64,000 nt of DNA, from NCBI GenBank assembly GCA_028290665.1, contig JAQGJK010000021.1, positions 1-64,000 of the forward strand. Reading direction: 5' to 3'. This DNA comes from Devosia sp. GTDB lineage: Bacteria > Pseudomonadota > Alphaproteobacteria > Rhizobiales > Devosiaceae. Of this stretch, positions 50,613 through 59,833 are shown piece after piece. Numbering within the stretch: position 1 is the stretch's first letter; each line of letters starts with the position of its first letter. A model generated the notes under the pieces. That model made no database searches and had not been told where the DNA came from. It saw only the letters and a list, made by a program, of their open reading frames with translations. Position numbers and translations under genes: made by a program.

Positions 50613-51648
50613 GGTGCAGCCCTTGGCTCGCTGAGCGGCGCGTCGACGAGCGTTCGACCAGAGGACCGGGGATGATGCAGAGAATGCCTTCGGTCAGGGT
50701 ATTAGCGGACATCATGTCGTTGAGGATCGACATTGCAGCATCGACCATGGCTTGGCCGTCCTGCACCACCGAGGTCAAATCATAGGCCGCCCAGGACGCC
50801 TCCGGCACGTCGTCGAAGCCAGCGACCAGGACGTCGTCCGGGATGCGCCGGCCCAGATTTTGCCGCAGCGCGTCGATGGCGCCGATGGCCATCAGGTCGT
50901 TGGCGCAAAAAATCGCCTCGGGCAACGGGCCATTGGCCGCGAGCTGCAGCATCGCGTCGTAGCCGCCCCGGTATTGGAAGTCGCCGGCAGTGACCCTGAT
51001 CCCGCGAAATCCATGGCGGCGCAGGCCGGCCCTGAAGCCGCGCAACCGCTCGGCGCTGGCGTAGCTGTCGGGAGAGCCCGCGACGAAGCCAAAGGTTTTC
51101 GCCCCGCGCGCGACGAACAGGTCGGCGACTGCCGTAGCGCCGCCGACATTGTCGGTGCAGACCGACGAAATCCAGGGGTTTTTTATGGCAGTGTTGAACG
51201 AGATGGTCGGGATCTTGATCCGGCCGAGCGCCATGGCGGCCTCGTTCGTCAGCACCGGCAGGGCGCTGACGATGGCATCGACGCGGTAACTCGCCAGCAT
51301 CGGCACTACGCCGTCGAGCGAATGGTCGGTATCGGCTTGTACCAGCAGCACCTGATGCCCGGTGGCCTGCAGCGCCTTGGTGAACTTCTCGATGGCGAGC
51401 GCGTAGAACGGGTTACCGGTGCCCCCGATCACCATGGCGACAAGGTTGGAGCGATGCTTGAGCAGGATCCGCGGGATGAAACTCGGGCTATAGCCGAGCG
51501 TCGCCGCCGCCTCGAACACCTTGCGACGGGTTTCCTCGGAGACGCTCTTGCCGGTGGAATAGGCCCGTGACACCGCCGATTGCGACACCCCCGCCAGGCG
51601 GGCAACTTCGGTCGAGGATGGATACCGGCGCTTGATCGTCATGCTCAC
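50590..51648 (-). CDS. LacI-family transcriptional regulator
   Basis: A 352-residue repressor with an N-terminal helix-turn-helix ('STEVARLAGVSQSAVSRAYS') and a periplasmic-binding-like effector domain. It is the last gene of the minus-strand operon binding protein - permease - ATPase - permease - SDR - LacI and probably controls that operon in response to the transported sugar. The final eight residues ('HPMMPSHR') are read from the IS6 remnant, so the C-terminus may have been altered by the insertion. Start GTG 51648 or ATG 51642. Confidence 0.92.
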   Translation of the reverse strand: MSMTIKRRYPSSTEVARLAGVSQSAVSRAYSTGKSVSEETRRKVFEAAATLGYSPSFIPRILLKHRSNLVAMVIGGTGNPFYALAIEKFTKALQATGHQVLLVQADTDHSLDGVVPMLASYRVDAIVSALPVLTNEAAMALGRIKIPTISFNTAIKNPWISSVCTDNVGGATAVADLFVARGAKTFGFVAGSPDSYASAERLRGFRAGLRRHGFRGIRVTAGDFQYRGGYDAMLQLAANGPLPEAIFCANDLMAIGAIDALRQNLGRRIPDDVLVAGFDDVPEASWAAYDLTSVVQDGQAMVDAAMSILNDMMSANTLTEGILCIIPGPLVERSSTRRSASQGLHPMMPSHR

Positions 51649-51695
51649 CGCACTGAGGCCCGGCGTCTGGTCTCGACCGGCGCCGTTCGAGGGAG

Positions 51696-52487
51696 CTAAA
51701 TCGTCTTGAGCATGCCGCCGTCAACGAAATAGGTGGAACCGACCGAATAGCTAGACCGCGCCGAACACAGGAACACGACGAAATCGGCGATTTCCGCGGG
51801 CGTTGCGAAGCGACCAATCGGAGCATTGTCCTTGGCGAGGGTATCGATATAGCCCTGCCAATCGCCGCCCGTATCTGCGGTCAACTGCTTGGCGGTCTTG
51901 ATCCAGTCCGGCGTCAGGACAAAACCCGGGTTGATGGCATTGACGCGGATATTGTCCTTGATGAACTCCGTCGACATGGTCTTCGACAGCATCACCAATG
52001 CCGCCTTGGTGACATTGTAAATCGGTTCGTACCAGAGAGGTTGAGCCGCGCAAATCGACGCATTGTTGAGAATGACACCGCCGCCGCGTTTGGCCATCAG
52101 CGGCGTCAGCCCGCGCGCCAGCCGCACCGCCGCCATGACGTGCAGGTCCCAATAGTATTGCCACTTGGCGTCATCGGCCTCGGCGATGGTCTCGTTGCTG
52201 CCGGTGCCGGCGTTATTGAACAGGATATCGACGCCGCCAAAGGTTTGCTGCACTGCCGCGATAACCGCATCGCAGCCGGCAGCCGTGCCGACATCACTGA
52301 CAACCGCTGCTACCCTGCCGCCACCGACAGCGGCGATCTCGGCTTGCGCTGCGTCCAGCCGCGCCGTATCGCGAGCGACGATCAAGACGTCGACGCCCTC
52401 TGCGGCAAATCCCTTGGCCACGGCCAGACCGATGCCGACGCTGCCGCCGGTGACTACTGCGACCTTGCCGGCCAATCCCAGATCCAC
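51696..52487 (-). CDS. Short-chain dehydrogenase/reductase (SDR)
   Basis: A 263-residue classical SDR. The NAD(P) motif 'TGGSVGIGLA', 'NNAGTG' and the catalytic Ser in 'NNASICAAQ' with Tyr/Lys in 'YNVTKAALVM' are all present. GTG start. Within a sugar transporter operon it most likely oxidises the imported sugar or a derived polyol or acid. It lies 12 bases after the permease gene. Substrate unknown. Confidence 0.92.
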   Translation of the reverse strand: MDLGLAGKVAVVTGGSVGIGLAVAKGFAAEGVDVLIVARDTARLDAAQAEIAAVGGGRVAAVVSDVGTAAGCDAVIAAVQQTFGGVDILFNNAGTGSNETIAEADDAKWQYYWDLHVMAAVRLARGLTPLMAKRGGGVILNNASICAAQPLWYEPIYNVTKAALVMLSKTMSTEFIKDNIRVNAINPGFVLTPDWIKTAKQLTADTGGDWQGYIDTLAKDNAPIGRFATPAEIADFVVFLCSARSSYSVGSTYFVDGGMLKTI

Positions 52488-52499
52488 GATGCTATCCTA

Positions 52500-53459
52500 T
52501 TACTTGACGATCGGTATTTTGGACCGATCGATGGTGATGGCGACCGCGACGATCAGCACGGTGCCGAAAACGATGTTCTGGGCGAAGATATTGACGCCGA
52601 GAAAAGTCATGCCGATGCGCACGACCGAAATGATGAGCGAGCCGACCAGCGTCTGCCAGATGCTACCGACGCCACCGGTAATCGCAGTGCCGCCAACGAC
52701 GACGGCGGCGATCGAGGGCAGCAGCATTTCAGCCGCCAGCGTGGGCGAGCCGCTGGCGAGGCGCCCCGCCAGCACCACGCCGGCAAGCGCCGCGAGGGTC
52801 GATGACAGGATGAAGGCATAGACCTTATAGCGAGACACCCGAACGCCCGAGGCGTAGGCCGCAGGTTCGCCCGCGCCGATGGCGGCGATGTAGCGGCCGA
52901 ACGGCGTCCGGCTTTGCAACACGCTGGCCAGCACGAAGACGACGAAGCCGATGATGATGACGCCCGGGATCCCAAAGAAGCTGCCAGTGATCCAGGCCTG
53001 ATAGTTGCGGTCGGCCTCCCCGAGGGTGATCGAGCGCTCACCGGAGATGACCAGCGCCGTGCTGAACAGCACCCCGCTGATCGCCAGTGTCGTAATGAAC
53101 GAGGGCACTTTGAGCTTGACGTGCGCCAGCCCGGACAGCAGGCCGGCGACGGCGCCGATCCCGATGGCGAGCACGAACGACCCATAACCGAGCTGCGCAA
53201 CGGTCAACGCGACGACCACGCTCGCCAGCGACGCCATCGACTGCAGCGACAGATCGATACCGCCAAGCATGATGACGAAAGTGACGCCAGCCGCGAGGAT
53301 GAACAGCACGGCAGTGTCACTGGCGAGTTGCAGCAGGGTCGCGGGGTACAGGAAAGTCGGTTGCATGACACCGACTACGACCATCAGGATCACCAGCGTC
53401 GCAAGCGGCAACCAGCGGCGGGTGCGGTCGGCATTCGGGCCGGTGAAAGGAGTAGCCAT
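52500..53459 (-). CDS. CUT2 sugar ABC transporter permease
   Basis: A 319-residue RbsC-like permease with about nine membrane helices; 'IMLGGIDLSLQSMASLASVV' and 'GGTAITGGVGSIWQTLVGSL' are family segments. It is the second permease of this transporter (the other is at 54989), so the channel is probably a heterodimer. Three bases separate it from the ATPase gene. Confidence 0.93.
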   Translation of the reverse strand: MATPFTGPNADRTRRWLPLATLVILMVVVGVMQPTFLYPATLLQLASDTAVLFILAAGVTFVIMLGGIDLSLQSMASLASVVVALTVAQLGYGSFVLAIGIGAVAGLLSGLAHVKLKVPSFITTLAISGVLFSTALVISGERSITLGEADRNYQAWITGSFFGIPGVIIIGFVVFVLASVLQSRTPFGRYIAAIGAGEPAAYASGVRVSRYKVYAFILSSTLAALAGVVLAGRLASGSPTLAAEMLLPSIAAVVVGGTAITGGVGSIWQTLVGSLIISVVRIGMTFLGVNIFAQNIVFGTVLIVAVAITIDRSKIPIVK

Positions 53460-53462
53460 CGG

Positions 53463-54992
53463 TCAGACCATGTGTTGGATGAGATCGACCTGCCGCGGCT
53501 TGTGGCCGGGCTGGGCATCGGTCGAAAAGCGGACTTCGCCGTCGCGCATCACCAGCACCGTGTGGCTGAGCCCGATGGTCTCCTCGAGGGTGTCCGAGGT
53601 GACGATGATGGCGATACCCTCGGCGGTGATGGCGCGGACGATCTCGTAGACTTCCTCCTTGGCGCCGACGTCGAGGCCGCGCGTCGGATGATCGAGGATG
53701 AGGATCTGCGCCTTGGTATTGAGCCACTTGGCCAGCACCACTTTCTGCTGGTTGCCGCCGGAAAGATTGAGGCAGAGCGTATTGACGCTCGGCGTCTTGA
53801 TGTTGAGCCGCTCGATCCAGGTCTTTACCAGCCGCTTCTCCTCGGCGACCTTGATCAGCCCATAGCTGGTCAGCCGCTGCAGGTCGGCGAGCGTGACATT
53901 GGCGGCAACCGAGAGGAACAGGACCAGGCCTTCGAGACGCCGTTCGCGCGGGACGTAGGCCAGTCCGAGGTCGACCGCCACTGCCGGGTCGGTAATGTGG
54001 ACCTCACGGCCGCCGACGATCAGCTGGCCCCCGTCATGCGGCGCAAAGCCCGCGAGGGTGCGGGTCAGCTCCTCCCGGCCCGAACCGACGACCCCGGCAA
54101 TGCCGAGGATTTCACCGCGGTGGAGCATGAAATCTACCCCCGTGAAGCCGCCGGCAAGCGACAGGCCCTTGGCTTCGAGTACCACCTCGTCCCGATACGG
54201 ACGCTGCAGCGGCTCGCGATAATATTCGGCTTGCAGGCTGCGGCCGACCATCAACTGGTGCAGCGCCGGAATGTTGGCTTCGGCCGCCGGCAGATCGGCG
54301 ACTACCGCGCCATCCTTCATCACGTATATCCGGTCGGAAAGCTCCAGGACCTCGTCGAGGCGATGCGAGACGAAAACGAAGGAGGCGCGCGCCTTGAGTG
54401 CCCGGACCCGGGCGAACAGGATGTCGATCTCCGCCCGTTCCAACACCGAGGTCGGCTCGTCGAGCAGGATGACCAGGTGTCCACCGCCGACCTGGTCTTC
54501 GAGGGTCAGGGCCTTCGCCAGTTCGACCATCTGGCGGGTGGCGAAATCGAGATCTTCGGCAAGGCTGCGCGGGTCGATATCGACGTGGACCTTGGCGAGC
54601 TGACGCTTTGCCGCGGCATAGAGATCGCGCCAGTTGACGATGCCGAAGCGGGTGAACTGCGCCTCGTTGCCGAGGTAAATGTTCTCGCCGACCGTAAGAT
54701 TGAGCAGCAGCGACTGCTCCTGAAACACCATGCCGATGCCCTTGGTGTTGGCATCGTAGGCGCTGGCGAGCGAGACGGCCTTGCCACCGATCTCTATCTC
54801 GCCGCTGTCGGGCTGATAGACGCCGCTGAGGATTTTCATCACCGTGGACTTGCCGGCGCCGTTTTCGCCAACGAGGCCGACCACTTCGCCCGGGCGGATG
54901 TGGATAGTGACGTCTTTGAGCGCATGGACCCCGGGAAAGCGCTTGTTGACGTTGACCAGAGACAGCGCGTAGGGGGCCGCGGCGATGGTCAT
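53463..54992 (-). CDS. CUT2 sugar ABC transporter ATPase
   Basis: A 509-residue double ATPase starting 'MTIAAAPYALSLVNVNKRF' in an ATGA overlap with the permease upstream; the ORF track extends 146 residues into that gene in a false frame. The first Walker A 'GENGAGKST' is intact and the second is the usual degenerate 'GVVGSGREEL'; signature 'LSGGNQQKVVLAKWL' in the second half. It energises the permease pair at its two sides. Confidence 0.95.
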   Translation of the reverse strand: MTIAAAPYALSLVNVNKRFPGVHALKDVTIHIRPGEVVGLVGENGAGKSTVMKILSGVYQPDSGEIEIGGKAVSLASAYDANTKGIGMVFQEQSLLLNLTVGENIYLGNEAQFTRFGIVNWRDLYAAAKRQLAKVHVDIDPRSLAEDLDFATRQMVELAKALTLEDQVGGGHLVILLDEPTSVLERAEIDILFARVRALKARASFVFVSHRLDEVLELSDRIYVMKDGAVVADLPAAEANIPALHQLMVGRSLQAEYYREPLQRPYRDEVVLEAKGLSLAGGFTGVDFMLHRGEILGIAGVVGSGREELTRTLAGFAPHDGGQLIVGGREVHITDPAVAVDLGLAYVPRERRLEGLVLFLSVAANVTLADLQRLTSYGLIKVAEEKRLVKTWIERLNIKTPSVNTLCLNLSGGNQQKVVLAKWLNTKAQILILDHPTRGLDVGAKEEVYEIVRAITAEGIAIIVTSDTLEETIGLSHTVLVMRDGEVRFSTDAQPGHKPRQVDLIQHMV

Positions 54993-55987
54993 TTGACGAT
55001 CTTCATGAGCTTGCGGTTGATGGAGAGCGCGACGGCGGTGATGATCATCACGCCCTGCACGCCGATCTGGACGCTTGGCTCGACGCCCACCAGCACCATG
55101 CCGTTGGTCAGCACCACGACGATCAGCACGCCCACCACCGTTTGCAGGATGCCGCCGCGACCGCCGGACAGCGACGTGCCGCCGACCACCACCGCGGTGA
55201 TCGTCGTGAACAGCCGGCCGCTGCCGATCTGTGCATTGCCGAGCCCAAGCTGCGCCGACGCCAGAATGCCGCCCACCGCATAAAAGACGCCCGCCAGCGT
55301 GAACGCCGCGATGCGGACTTTCGCGACCGAAATCCCCGACAGGGCGGCGAGCTCTTCGCCACCACCCAGCGCATAGATGTGACGCCCGAGCCGGGTATAA
55401 TTCTGGATCGCCAGTGCAATGATCACGCACAGGACCGCCACCCAGACGCCCCAGGGGAAGCCGAGGAAACGGTCGATGGCAAGGCCGCGGATCAGTGGAT
55501 CATTGATGCGGATGGCCATGCCGCCGAGCAGCGCGTTGCCGACGCCGACGCCGATGAACCAGGTCCCGAGCGTCGCCATGAACGATGGCACTTTGAGATA
55601 GACGTTGATCATGCCGTTGATACAGCCGACTCCAGCGCCGACCGCCAGCACGATGACTACCGCAAAGAGCCCTAGCTCGTTGGCATTGGCGCCGTTCAGC
55701 ACCAGCATCGACAGCAGCACGGCGGCGAGCGTCAGCACCCCTTCGACCGAGAGGTCGACCGATCCCATCAGGATGATCAGCGTCGCGCCGATGCCGAGAA
55801 CCATCGGCACCATCGCCGATTGGCTGATGCGCACGACATTGCCGAAGCTCAGGAAATTCGGGTTGATCACGGCGATCAGGATGCAGAGCAGCACAAGCAC
55901 TGCCAGGGGCGCCCAACCGGCAAGCCGCTGCAGCCCAGCAAAGGGCCGAGGCTTTACCGTCACCGCCGCGGCAGTTGCGTTGCTCAA
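54989..55987 (-). CDS. CUT2 sugar ABC transporter permease
   Basis: A 332-residue RbsC-like permease; 'LIILMGSVDLSVEGVLTLAAV' and 'GGTSLSGGRGGILQTVVGVLI' are family segments. The start is TTG 55987. It is preceded by a strong GC hairpin and the binding-protein gene, the usual order for a CUT2 operon. Confidence 0.92.
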   Translation of the reverse strand: MSNATAAAVTVKPRPFAGLQRLAGWAPLAVLVLLCILIAVINPNFLSFGNVVRISQSAMVPMVLGIGATLIILMGSVDLSVEGVLTLAAVLLSMLVLNGANANELGLFAVVIVLAVGAGVGCINGMINVYLKVPSFMATLGTWFIGVGVGNALLGGMAIRINDPLIRGLAIDRFLGFPWGVWVAVLCVIIALAIQNYTRLGRHIYALGGGEELAALSGISVAKVRIAAFTLAGVFYAVGGILASAQLGLGNAQIGSGRLFTTITAVVVGGTSLSGGRGGILQTVVGVLIVVVLTNGMVLVGVEPSVQIGVQGVMIITAVALSINRKLMKIVK

Positions 55988-56073
55988 GATCTGTCCTTTC
56001 GGGCACTTGGACCCGGCACGACCGACTCGCCTGTGAAGGCAATAGCGGCAAGACCGGCAAGACTGGGGAGGGA

Positions 56074-56100
56074 CGCGGGCGCGCCAAAGCTGCGCCCGCG
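56074..56100 (-). promoter_or_regulatory. 9-bp GC hairpin between binding-protein and permease genes
   Basis: CGCGGGCGC (56074-56082) pairs perfectly with GCGCCCGCG (56092-56100) around a 9-base loop in the 132-base gap after the binding-protein gene. There is no T run. Such hairpins commonly stabilise the binding-protein part of the message or partly stop transcription, giving more binding protein than membrane components. Confidence 0.5.
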
Positions 56101-56119
56101 ATATTTATCGCGATGTTGC

Positions 56120-57217
56120 TTAGTACTGGATCTGTCCGCTGGCGCGGCCCCAGATGTCGGTCCAGTCGAGTTGCGGCTCGGATTTGACATTGGTGTCATA
56201 GAACGACTGTGCATTTTCAGCGGTGATCACCACGCCGGTGCCGTAGAACTCGCGGTGTTCCTTGCCTTCCTTGGCGGGATCGAACACGCCGGTCTTGGCG
56301 GCGTAGCCGATGGCGAGGCCCATGCCGCCCTGCCAGAACGGGTCCCAGGCGACGGTACCGGCCATTTCGCCCTTCAGTACCGACTCGACGGCGAGTTGGA
56401 TGCCGTCGACGCCGGTCACGGGCACCTTGCCGGCGCGGCCGTCTGCCCGCAATGCTTCCACTGCGGCGAGCGCCATGTCGTCATTGGCGGCCCAGATACC
56501 GCCAATCTGATCGCCGAACTGGGTAAGCCAAGCGTTGGTCTTTTCGAGGGCTTCGTTGGCCGACCAGTTGGCGACCTGGAAGTCGAGCAGCTTGACATCC
56601 GGGTTGGCATCCAGCGCTTGCTGCAGTCCGGCCCGGCGCTCGTAGGCCGGCACGTTGGATTCGATACCGCCGAGAGCGACGATGCCGCCCTTGCCGCCCA
56701 TCGCCTTGATCAGCGCCTCGCCCATGGCTTTGCCGTAGGGCACGCCGCTGAACGAGATGTGGGCGACATAGTTGGGATCGAAATCCCACGGGTGCAGGTC
56801 CGCCGGCTTGTTCCACTGGGTGACCACGTAGGCACCGGCCTGCTTGGCCGCTTCGACGATCGGGCGGGCGTCCGGGCTGTCGTTGGGGTCAACGTTGATC
56901 ACCGCATTGCCGCCGGTCTTGGCGAGAATGGCGCGGATGTCGGCGATGCCTTTTTCGCTGTTCCCTTCGGTGACCAGGGTCACGTATTCGGCCCCTACCG
57001 ACTGGGCGAAGGCGGCGCCGCCCTTGTTCCACGTGGCATGGTACGGATTGGACAGCGAGCGGATCGAATTGACCAGCGTCGGGGCCCCTTGCGCATAGGC
57101 CCGCCGGGTGATGATGGCGGGGAACGTCCCCAGGACGCCCAAGGCTGTAGCGCCCTTCAGAACACTGCGGCGGCTCACAAATCGAGACGAATTCGTCCCA
57201 TCAGATTGGTTTGACAC
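56120..57217 (-). CDS. CUT2 sugar ABC transporter substrate-binding protein
   Basis: A 365-residue periplasmic binding protein with a twin-arginine-type signal ('SRRSVLKGATALGVLG'), so it is probably exported folded. The body has Peripla_BP_4 features ('VINVDPNDSPDARPIVEAAK', 'GIWAANDDMALAAVEAL'). GTG start with GGAGGAGGA upstream. First gene of the operon; ligand unknown, but the SDR and the divergent AroE-like gene suggest a cyclic or linear polyol. Confidence 0.93.
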   Translation of the reverse strand: MSNQSDGTNSSRFVSRRSVLKGATALGVLGTFPAIITRRAYAQGAPTLVNSIRSLSNPYHATWNKGGAAFAQSVGAEYVTLVTEGNSEKGIADIRAILAKTGGNAVINVDPNDSPDARPIVEAAKQAGAYVVTQWNKPADLHPWDFDPNYVAHISFSGVPYGKAMGEALIKAMGGKGGIVALGGIESNVPAYERRAGLQQALDANPDVKLLDFQVANWSANEALEKTNAWLTQFGDQIGGIWAANDDMALAAVEALRADGRAGKVPVTGVDGIQLAVESVLKGEMAGTVAWDPFWQGGMGLAIGYAAKTGVFDPAKEGKEHREFYGTGVVITAENAQSFYDTNVKSEPQLDWTDIWGRASGQIQY

Positions 57218-57395
57218 TTTATCCTCCTCCTCAGGAATGCGGGCCTGCTGGCGCGCGCATTTTCGCTATCGCGAAGTCACTCTCCCATGCGTGGCTGCGT
57301 GCGGTTGACGAGCGTCTACTGCGCCCGTTCGTTTGCCCAAATGACAGCCCCGCCCGGCAACTCACCGTCGAAATGCGGTGTAGCTGCCTCAACGC

Positions 57396-57428
57396 GCATA
57401 GCTATGCATTGACGCTGGGCAGTGTCAA
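57396..57428. promoter_or_regulatory. Candidate LacI operator region
   Basis: In the 244-base divergent gap there is a perfect 12-bp palindrome GCATAGCTATGC (57396-57407), followed by TTGAC and GTCAA in inverted orientation (57409-57413 and 57424-57428). LacI proteins bind palindromes centred on a CpG or GC step, so either could be the operator. Confidence 0.35.
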
Positions 57429-57461
57429 CGCTCATTGTCGGGACATCCTGGGGAGGGATCG

Positions 57462-58313
57462 ATGGATCACAATTTTCTCGACGAGATTACCGGGTCGTTC
57501 GCCATGCCGGCGGCCGACAATCCGACGGTTGCCATGGTCGAGGCGGTGTACCGCCACCACCAACTGCCGTGGCGCTACATCAACTGCGAGGTGACGCCGG
57601 CAAATCTCGCCAACGCCGTCAAAGGCGCGCGGGGCATGAACTGGGCCGGGTTCAATTGCTCGATCCCGCACAAGGTGGCGGTGATCGAGCATCTCGATGG
57701 CCTTGGCGCATCTGCCGAGATCATGGGCGCGGTTAACTGCGTGGTGCGGCGAAACGGCGCCTACATCGGCGAGAACACCGACGGCAAGGGCTTCCTCCTG
57801 TCGCTCCGCCAACTCACCGATCCGGCCGGCAAATCCGTCGTCATCCTTGGCGCCGGCGGCGCGGCGCGGGCCATCAGCGTCGAACTGGCGCTGGCGGGCG
57901 CGAGCGACATCACCATCGTCAACCGCGACGCGACGCGCGGTCAGACAGTGGTCGACCTCTTGAACGCCCGCACGAAAACCATCGCGACGTTCGTGCAGTG
58001 GTCCGAACGTTTCGCTATTCCAGCGGCGGCTCAGATCGTCATCAATGCCACCTCGGTAGGCCTGTTTCCCAATGTCGATGCCGAACTCAACCTCGACCCG
58101 GAAACGCTGCAGCTGGGCATGATCATCGCCGATGTGATCCCCAATCCACCCCGCACCCGCCTGATCCGCGACGCCGAGGCACGCGGTTGCCTCGCCCTCG
58201 ACGGTCTCGGCATGGTGGTCAACCAGGGTGTCATTGGGATCAAATATTGGACTGGCATCGACGTGGATGCGGGCGTGATGCGGAACAAGCTCGCGGAACT
58301 GTTCGGCGTGTAG
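57462..58313 (+). CDS. AroE-like dehydrogenase with altered substrate site
   Basis: A 283-residue member of the shikimate dehydrogenase family, starting at ATG 57462 behind GGGGAGGG. The catalytic Lys ('FNCSIPHK'), the Asp in 'GENTDGKGF' and the NAD(P) loop 'ILGAGGAARA' are conserved. The Ser-x-Ser motif that binds the shikimate carboxylate (normally S-K-S-P) is replaced by 'PAADNPT'. It therefore probably oxidises another cyclic or linear polyol imported by the divergent transporter. It is unlikely to be the housekeeping AroE. Confidence 0.85.
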   Translation: MDHNFLDEITGSFAMPAADNPTVAMVEAVYRHHQLPWRYINCEVTPANLANAVKGARGMNWAGFNCSIPHKVAVIEHLDGLGASAEIMGAVNCVVRRNGAYIGENTDGKGFLLSLRQLTDPAGKSVVILGAGGAARAISVELALAGASDITIVNRDATRGQTVVDLLNARTKTIATFVQWSERFAIPAAAQIVINATSVGLFPNVDAELNLDPETLQLGMIIADVIPNPPRTRLIRDAEARGCLALDGLGMVVNQGVIGIKYWTGIDVDAGVMRNKLAELFGV

Positions 58314-58345
58314 AGGCCCAATCATTGCGGGATCCGGTAGGACGG

Positions 58346-58597
58346 TTATCCTGTCCGAGTTGACATTTGGCCTAGGATTATTTTGGCAGCTAGATGACAG
58401 TTGCGGCGATCACAAGGACGGACATCAGGTGTGGCGCGTCGGTCGTAACGAGTGTGGATTCGCCGCCAGTCTGTGAGCCGAGCGACCATATTCTCGATCT
58501 CGTGGCGCTGGCGGCCCGTGCAGGCCGTGCTGGCGACCCTTGTTCCTCTCGCCATTAGCCTTATTGAACTCGCCTGGTGATATCGTCGTCGCCGCAT
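58346..58597 (-). pseudogene. IS5-family transposase remnant
   Basis: The frame contains 'GRQRHEIENMVARLTDWRRI' and 'HTRYDRR', the conserved end of IS5-type transposases. After that, the homology continues in another frame ('HLMSVLVIAATVI', then a stop), so a frameshift has occurred. Only the last 60 residues or so of the transposase are present; upstream sequence no longer matches. An inactive fossil. Confidence 0.7.
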
Positions 58598-58855
58598 GCC
58601 CTATGCCTTCAGCAGATCGCGCTGGCCGCAAACTTTGACCTGCAACACGCAAAACCCGCTGTCCTCGTTGTGGAACATCCTGTTCGACGAGGCCGGATAT
58701 AGGCTCAGTGCTGAAGGACTGGTGGCCAGGCGGGGTCGCGGTCGGCACAACTCCCGGTCAGGCTCCGCGCGGGGCCCATGGCCCGCTTGGTGACGGAACG
58801 GCCGTCGCGGAGTCGTTCATCGAACTAACTCGGTTTTGCTATGTTGGGGAGAACC
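58598..58855. other. Gene-free flank of the IS5-type remnant
   Basis: Together with 58314-58345 this is noncoding around the transposase fossil. A plus-strand ORF at 58596 has no ribosome binding site or known family. The promoter and the GGGGAG site of the DUF72 gene lie at its end. Confidence 0.4.
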
Positions 58856-59734
58856 ATGGCCGAACCACCCCTCACGATCGACGAGCGCCGCGCGAAAAAG
58901 GCCGAAAAGCGCATCAAGCAGCGTGAGATTACCGTGTTGAGAGCCAGCAAGATGCACAAGGCGCGGTTACAGGCCGAACAGGTCGGGAGCATTTCGCAGG
59001 CCGTGCTACCCCCAGCGCTGAACATCGGATGCTCGGGTTGGTTCTACTGGCACTTAAAAGGCAGCTTTTACCCGACCCAGATGCCAACAAAAGAGTGGTT
59101 CTCACACTACGCAGACCATTTTGCCACGGTTGAGCTGAACGCACCGTTCTACTCTTGGCCGACATTGGCGACGGTAGAGTCGTGGCGCAAACAGGCCGAA
59201 GGCCGCAATATGGTGTACACAGTCAAAGCGTCTGAATTGATTACGCATATTCGGAAGTTCGAGGACACGCGTACTCTAGTGCGCGATTTCGGCTACATAG
59301 CCGACCTCCTTGGGCCAATGATGGGCTGTTTCCTGTTTCAGCTGCCCCCCAGTTACCACTTTGCCCCCGAGCGGCTGCAGAACATCCTTGAACAATTGGA
59401 TCCGTCCCGGCGCAATGTGATCGAGTTTCGGCACAAGAGTTGGTGGACTGACGAGGTCTACGCTGCGTTCGAGAAAGCCGGAGCCATTTTTTGCACCTGC
59501 AGCGGTCCGCGCCTGCCCGATGACTTGGTCAAGACCGCTGAGGACATCTACATCCGCTTTCACGGTGTCGACGCTTGGTACCGCCATGATTACAGCCACG
59601 ACGAGTTGGTCGTTTGGGCAGACCGAATTCGCCAGGCACGTGCTGAGCGAGTCTGGATTTACTTCAACAATGATTTCAATGGCTACGCGATAAAGAACGC
59701 CACAATGCTGGCCGGGATCCTTAAGGGGAGTTGA
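58856..59734 (+). CDS. DUF72 domain protein
   Basis: A protein of about 292 residues with a YecE/DUF72 TIM-barrel-like domain, from ATG 58856 behind GGGGAG. 'IGCSGWFYWHLKGSFYP', 'ELNAPFYSWP', 'FLFQLPPSYHFAPERL' and 'YIRFHGVDAWYRHDYSHDEL' are all family segments. The first 50 residues are a charged helix not found in most members. Function of the family is unknown; links to nucleic-acid or nuclease-like activity are only predictions. It stands alone. Confidence 0.9.
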   Translation: MAEPPLTIDERRAKKAEKRIKQREITVLRASKMHKARLQAEQVGSISQAVLPPALNIGCSGWFYWHLKGSFYPTQMPTKEWFSHYADHFATVELNAPFYSWPTLATVESWRKQAEGRNMVYTVKASELITHIRKFEDTRTLVRDFGYIADLLGPMMGCFLFQLPPSYHFAPERLQNILEQLDPSRRNVIEFRHKSWWTDEVYAAFEKAGAIFCTCSGPRLPDDLVKTAEDIYIRFHGVDAWYRHDYSHDELVVWADRIRQARAERVWIYFNNDFNGYAIKNATMLAGILKGS

Positions 59735-59833
59735 CGGGTCAGCTGCGAGGCACTGTCGGGAATAGTGGCGATGCGGACCATGCGACAACTGGAATTGGCG
59801 CACCCGCTTCGAGCCATAATGCGCCGTTTCAGT

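Noticed and set aside
52914-55283. 789-residue plus-strand ORF across the CUT2 genes
   Set aside because: It is the antisense of well-supported permease and ATPase genes; long antisense frames are common at this GC content.
55820-57214. 464-residue plus-strand ORF over the binding-protein gene
   Set aside because: Antisense shadow of a clear substrate-binding protein gene with its own signal peptide and ribosome binding site.
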